From: Asterias amurensis
Taxonomy: Eukaryota; Echinodermata; Asteroidea; Forcipulatida; Asteriidae
DNA: 64,000 nt
Reading direction: 5' to 3'
Assembly (NCBI RefSeq): GCF_032118995.1
Contig: NC_092669.1
Span: 434,001-498,000 of the forward strand
Shown: piece after piece, positions 59,635-64,000 of the stretch
Layout of the letters: the number at the start of each line of letters is the position of its first letter
Numbering within the stretch: the first letter of the stretch is position 1
Position numbers and translations under genes: made by a program
The notes under the pieces: model-generated
What the model was told of the DNA's origin: nothing
Databases searched by the model: none
Seen by the model: only the letters and a program-made list of their open reading frames with translations

Positions 59635-60880
59635 AAAACAACACAAACACAAAGTGATAGTAACTCATTTTCAAGCTAGTTTTACTGAAGTGTGTGTGTG
59701 TTGCACCCCTAAAAGTTAAGTCCAAACTACAAAAACACAAAGTAATAGTTACTCATTTATAAACAAAGTTGGTTTTACCGAAGTTTATGTGCGTTGCACC
59801 CCTAAAAATTAAGTCCAAACTACAAAAACACAAAGTAATAGTTACTCATTTATAAACAAAGTTGGTTTTACCGAAGTTTATGTTTGTTGCACCCCAAAAT
59901 ATGAAGTCCAAACAACAAAAACATAAAGTAATAGTTACTCATTAATTAACAAAGTTGGTTTCACTGAAGGTTCTGTGTGTTACACATTAATAAATTGAGT
60001 CAAAAGAACAAAAACACAAAGTTATAGTTACTCATTTATAAACAAAGTTAGTTTTACTGAAGGGTTAGTGTTTTACACCAAAATGAATTAAGTCCAAACA
60101 ACAAAAACACAAAGTAAGAGTTACTCATTCATAAAAAAAGTTGGGTTTACTGAAGGGTTTGTGTTTTACACCTAAATAAATTGAGTCCAAACAACAAAAA
60201 CACAAAGTAATAGTTACTCATTTATAAACAAAGTTAGTTTTACTGAAAGGTTTTTGTTTTACACCAAAATAAACAACCAAAAACACAAAGTAATAGTTAC
60301 TCATTCATAAACAAAGTTAGTTTGACTGAAGGTTATGTGTGTTGCACATAAATAAGTTAAGTCAAGCAACACAAACACAAAGTAATAGTTACTCATTTAT
60401 AAACAAAGTTAGTTTTACTGAAGGGTTTTTGTTTTACACCAAAATAAACAACAAAAACACAAAGTAATAGTTACTCATTTATAAACAAATTTAGTTTGAC
60501 TGAAGGTTATGTGTGTTACACATAAATAAATTAAGTCCAAGCAACACAAAACACAAAGTAATAGTTACTCATTTATAAACAAAGTTAGTTTTACTGAAGG
60601 TATGTGTTTTACACTAAAGTAAATTAAGTAAATTAAAGTAAATTAATCAAAACAAACACAAAGTAAAAGTATTCATTTATATATAAAGTTGGGATTACTG
60701 AAGGTTATGTAATTTGCACTCAAATTAGTTAGGTCCAAACAACAAAAACACACAGTAATAGTTACTTGTTTGTAATTAAGTAAGTTTTACTGAAGGGTAT
60801 GTAGTTTGCACAGAAATAAATTAAGTCCAAACAACAAAATATTTAGTTATAGTTACTCATTTATAAACAAATTTAGTTAA
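59635..60880. repeat. Minisatellite, about 14 units of about 90 bp
   Basis: The core 'acaaagtaatagttactcat' followed by 'ttataaacaaagttagtttt' and 'actgaagg' recurs at intervals of 83-95 bp, first near 59649 and last near 60838. Edge units are more diverged than central ones. It occupies the presumed intron upstream of the PB1 coding exon. Confidence 0.9.
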
Positions 60881-60978
60881 CTTTGGCTTTAGACTACTGT
60901 AATTTAACAAACAAAAGAAAAATTAATCTTAATGATTTAATTGTGTTGTTCTCGTTTCTTTTATGACAGATAGTCAAG

Positions 60979-61850
60979 ATGGCAGATGCACTTGTTGTAC
61001 CATCGTTCATAATGTTGAGAGTCATCATCACCGAAGGACACATCCAGAAGCTGATTCTACCCCCTGGGCTGGAAAGTGTGCAGGATTTGAAGAACCAAGT
61101 CAAGGAGAGGTTTGAACTCAAAGGGGAATTCAGTCTCCAATTCATTGATCCGGACTTTGATAATTTCATGAACTTATCATCACTCAAGGATATTAAAGAC
61201 AGGGGAACTATCAAAGTCGTTCCACTTTCTATTCCTGATTCAGATTCAGACACAGACATTGACACTGTGTTTGATCCTTTGAGTAATTCATCTCTGCTGT
61301 CATCGTCCCCGTCGATGTCGGAAGCATCATCCATGTCTACTGCTGTAAGTACATGTAGTACAGATAGAGCACTTCAGTGGCCTACCGTCTTTCCAATCCC
61401 ATTCTTCTCAATCGACACAGAGATGAAACTTTCAAACGGGGAAAAAACAGTTTGAGAAGGATGGAACTTTGACAAACCCCACAGGAATGAAATCTGATAT
61501 TTTGGAAAAACTTGCTGAAGCCATGTTTAGCTACAAGGCCTATCCATCAGATGATCAGTTCTGCTCTGTAGCACAAGCATTTGTCAAGAAGCACCCATAC
61601 CTGAAAGAACCAGGTGCTGCCACTGGCTAACTTGGTTGGAAAATAAGCCTTAAACTCAAGATGGGTAACTATAGATCAAAATTGCGAAATCACGGATGCA
61701 CAGAACTAACTGTAAAATCACTCTAAATCAGCCGAGAACATAGCAAAAAAACAAGAAAGGCAGAAGGCAGAAGTTAACTACCTCCCTGAATTTCCTGGTG
61801 ATGAAACAGCTGCAAGCTCTGAAAAGGAACGGACTGCTCTTCTTGATTAA
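60979..61850 (+). pseudogene. PB1-domain SAMD3-like family gene, decayed
   Basis: The first ORF (60979-61455, 158 residues) starts MADALVVPSF, right after acceptor 'gacag' and 'atagtcaag'. Residues 10-80 look like a PB1-type ubiquitin-like fold (LRVIITEGHIQKLILPPG, FSLQFIDPDFDNF, GTIKVVPL), then a Ser/Asp-rich linker and LQWPTVFPIPFFSIDTEM. The family normally continues with an FEKDGTL block. Here that block follows one frame over, after a short A-run at 61442-61447, so a base has been lost. A TAA interrupts it at 61628 and another frame change follows before NYLPEFPGDE near 61780. The first ORF could still give a short PB1 protein. The family is multi-copy in fish and many invertebrates, function unclear; recognition is from memory of 'SAMD3-like' entries. 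Confidence 0.65.
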
Positions 61851-62786
61851 TTGAAGAAAACACACAATGGAAAGTGATTATGGAAAAAATGGCAAAGACA
61901 TTTTTCCCACCGCAGACAAGAAGTAGTTCTTCAAAAACCATATGTTGTTCTAAAGAATAGTGATTGAAACCAGCTGACCACTTGCCAATGTAATGCTATA
62001 ATTAATCACGTACCTTTATACAAGTTTTACTGAACAATCCTTTTTTCTACTTATTACTTAAAGGGACATGTTGCCTTGGATTGGTCGAGTTGGTCCATGA
62101 AAAGTGTTTGAAACCAAGAAAAAGTGTATCAAACGGTTTCAAACACTTTTCAATGACCAACTCGATCGATCCAATGCAACGTTTCCCTTTAAAGTGATGT
62201 AACATTAAGGTTGAGCAAGCTGAATATCTATACCCAATGCTAGACTTTACAGTGACCTAAAGTTGATTTCTCTGCACTTTTTAAGGATTTTTTTAAAGGT
62301 CAACTAAATGGGTCCTTAGCTTAAAAATTATTGTTTGTAAATAATAACCTGCAGTAGGTCTCTTTGCTAGAGACACCTTATTGCAGTACATTATCTTTTA
62401 TTATTCCACTAATTTTACTCGCTTAACAAAGACTAACAAAAATACATCTTTCGGGGGGGGGGGGGTGTTAACTTGAAATTTATTTTTTAAAAGAATAGTC
62501 CAAAAAAGTCTTATCTTATAAATGCATTCTAAACCTGCTTGATATAGCTTGTCAGCCAGATACTTTTTCTTCAAAAGTTCTTTCTGAAAAATCTGTACTT
62601 TAGTTATGTTCCACACCGTCAAGAGAATATTGTTTTGAAGCGTATGACCACTTGCCAAAAAAATACTGTATTTAATAACTTCCGTGTCAGATAATTGAGA
62701 CGTTAACAAATGAAAGTTGTATCATAAACACAACTAAAAATTGATACAACAAAGCAAGGTGTTTTTTATGTGATTATGCTATGAAG
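61851..62786. other. Non-coding 3' flank of the PB1 pseudogene
   Basis: It contains the short T1 element listed at 62058 and a G-run at about 62454-62465. No other gene is supported. Confidence 0.45.
62058..62192. mobile_element. Short T1 foldback MITE
   Basis: TTAAAGGGACATGTTGCCTT at the left and 'caatgcaacgtttccctttaa'-type right end; the arms meet around 'gtgtatcaaacgg'. It keeps only the outer parts of the 390-bp T1 elements. Confidence 0.8.
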
Positions 62787-63056
62787 TTAAAGGGTCTGGG
62801 TACTTTTTGTATGATACAAAACACAATGTCCACAGATTTACATTAAACTTATACAGTTTGAAAATAATGATAGTAGAAAGCTTCCCTTACAATGTTACTT
62901 GCTGAGGAATGAGTAAACCATTTTTTTCCCTCAAAAACTACAGCACCTCAGCAAGTAATATAAGCTTTCTACTGTCAATATCTTCAAACGATGTAAGTTT
63001 AATAGGAATCTGTGGAAATTGTATTATGTGTTACAAAAAGTACCCAAATCCTTCAA
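62787..63056. mobile_element. Foldback MITE (family T4)
   Basis: It begins TTAAAGGGTCTGGGTACT and ends 'aagtacccaaatccttcaa'. Mirrored 'agtagaaagcttccctt' and 'aagctttctactgtc' lie inside. It is related to 30785-31117. Confidence 0.75.
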
Positions 63057-64000
63057 GAGTGTTCAAACGAGTTTGCTGATGTTATTGTTAAAAATTATTG
63101 ATGTTGTTGTTGTTCATATTATGTTTACATAAAATAAATACGTTCATGGTAGATAATTGCACAAACCGCAAGTCAAACCTTACTGAATTTGGAGTGTCAA
63201 TAATTTTAGTAACACACAGAAATCACTTTCATGATTTTGTTTGAGTGTTATTTACAAATATCAGTATGTAATTTACCCCCTAATCGGTTAATTTCCTCAA
63301 CTCAGTTAATTTCCGTCAACTCTATGACTTAAATTGTTTACACATTGATTTGTGTTAATTCTTGCATCATAATATTACACACCAGTATAAAATCACACTG
63401 CGAATTGAGTTTAAAACATTTAAGTACTATTATTGTAGCTGTAATTCAGTTTAATTTCATGTGCAATCTGAATAAATACCTTGTGGAATCTACCTCAATC
63501 AATTAAACTTGCCCGGATCATTTTATTTTTGTGATTGTTAAATGTGAGTAGCACAAACTTAAATTATTTGCGCCTATTTACCTTGCAAAATCAAGTTACA
63601 TACAAGAATATAATTTTGTTAGGTTAATAACTAAATTCAAATAAATCAAACAAACCCATACTGAGTAAAATTGAATTGATTTAATCAATTGGTTTTTAGT
63701 TAATTTTACTTCAAATGAAAAGTAGCGCTCACTTCGAATGGTAAGTTAATTCAACTTGCCATAGGAAGTAATATTAGTTGCATCACAATGAGTAAATTGG
63801 GCTGTGATATTTTAAGTTTAACAAACTTGGGGAATACAAGTACAAAGAACTTATATTCTTGTCCCGTTCAATTTACTCAATTATATCGAGTCAACAAACT
63901 TGCCTTAATACAATTAAGTAATTCGAAGAAAACGCGTTTTGAGTTTATTTTACTTACAATTAAACGTAGCGCCTACTTCTAGCCTCAATTTATTTCAACT
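63057..64000. repeat. AT-rich degenerate repeat running off the window
   Basis: Words such as 'gtttattttacttacaatta' with 'gtagcgcctacttc' (63935-63980) and 'gttaattttacttcaaatga' with 'gtagcgctcacttc' (63699-63740) recur about 235 bases apart. The stretch resembles the patch at 58480-58830 in composition and words. No gene is seen. Confidence 0.5.

Noticed and set aside
1-64000. LTR retroelements, Polintons or other virus-like elements, CRISPR arrays, rRNA genes
   Set aside because: No reverse transcriptase with LTRs, integrase, capsid or envelope-like ORF, direct-repeat spacer array or rRNA stretch was recognised in either strand.

Overview
The window is intron-containing animal DNA, AT-rich and crowded with short dispersed repeats. 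Spliced genes with GT-AG introns, tRNA-derived SINEs, many foldback MITEs and a WSC-sulfotransferase gene family point to a marine invertebrate deuterostome. An echinoderm, perhaps a sea star, is my best guess; this rests on general repeat style and gene content, not on a database match. No CRISPR array, operon or bacterial feature is present, and no LTR element, Polinton or other virus-like element was recognised.

Layout. From 1 to 16.6 kb there is no gene I can support; it holds TTAA-flanked and hAT-like MITEs, SINE pieces, short tandem repeats and a decayed LINE end. From 16.9 to 19.2 kb lies a complete five-exon gene for a 319-residue soluble protein that I do not recognise. From about 20.5 to 28.7 kb lies a seven-coding-exon chromatin gene whose product resembles vertebrate HMGN proteins: an HMGN-like nucleosome-binding motif, an AT-hook, then acidic tails. 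It also has a long Pro/Gln repeat exon that could be skipped without a frame change. From 28.7 to 35 kb is repeat-rich non-coding DNA.

From 35.0 to 57.5 kb are three tandem genes of the WSCD family, copies A, B and C: type II membrane proteins with one WSC domain followed by a PAPS-dependent sulfotransferase domain. All splice phases agree across copies. B and C are recent duplicates about 7.7 kb apart, and A has two alternative first coding exons. Human WSCD1/2 are described as sialate O-sulfotransferases and sulfated sialic acids are known from echinoderms, so a glycan-sulfating gene cluster is a reasonable hypothesis.

From 59.1 to 61.9 kb is a decayed copy of the PB1-domain SAMD3-like family. 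Its probable 5' exon is separated from the coding exon by an intron that carries a minisatellite of about 14 copies of a 90-bp unit. The rest of the window is MITEs and AT-rich repeat DNA.

Special signals. The B/C duplication and a short tandem repeat act as natural empty-site/filled-site pairs that fix insertion sites of several MITE families, most at TTAA. A perfect 60-bp inverted repeat with a one-base spacer lies at 21.75-21.87 kb, just upstream of the chromatin gene's first coding exon.
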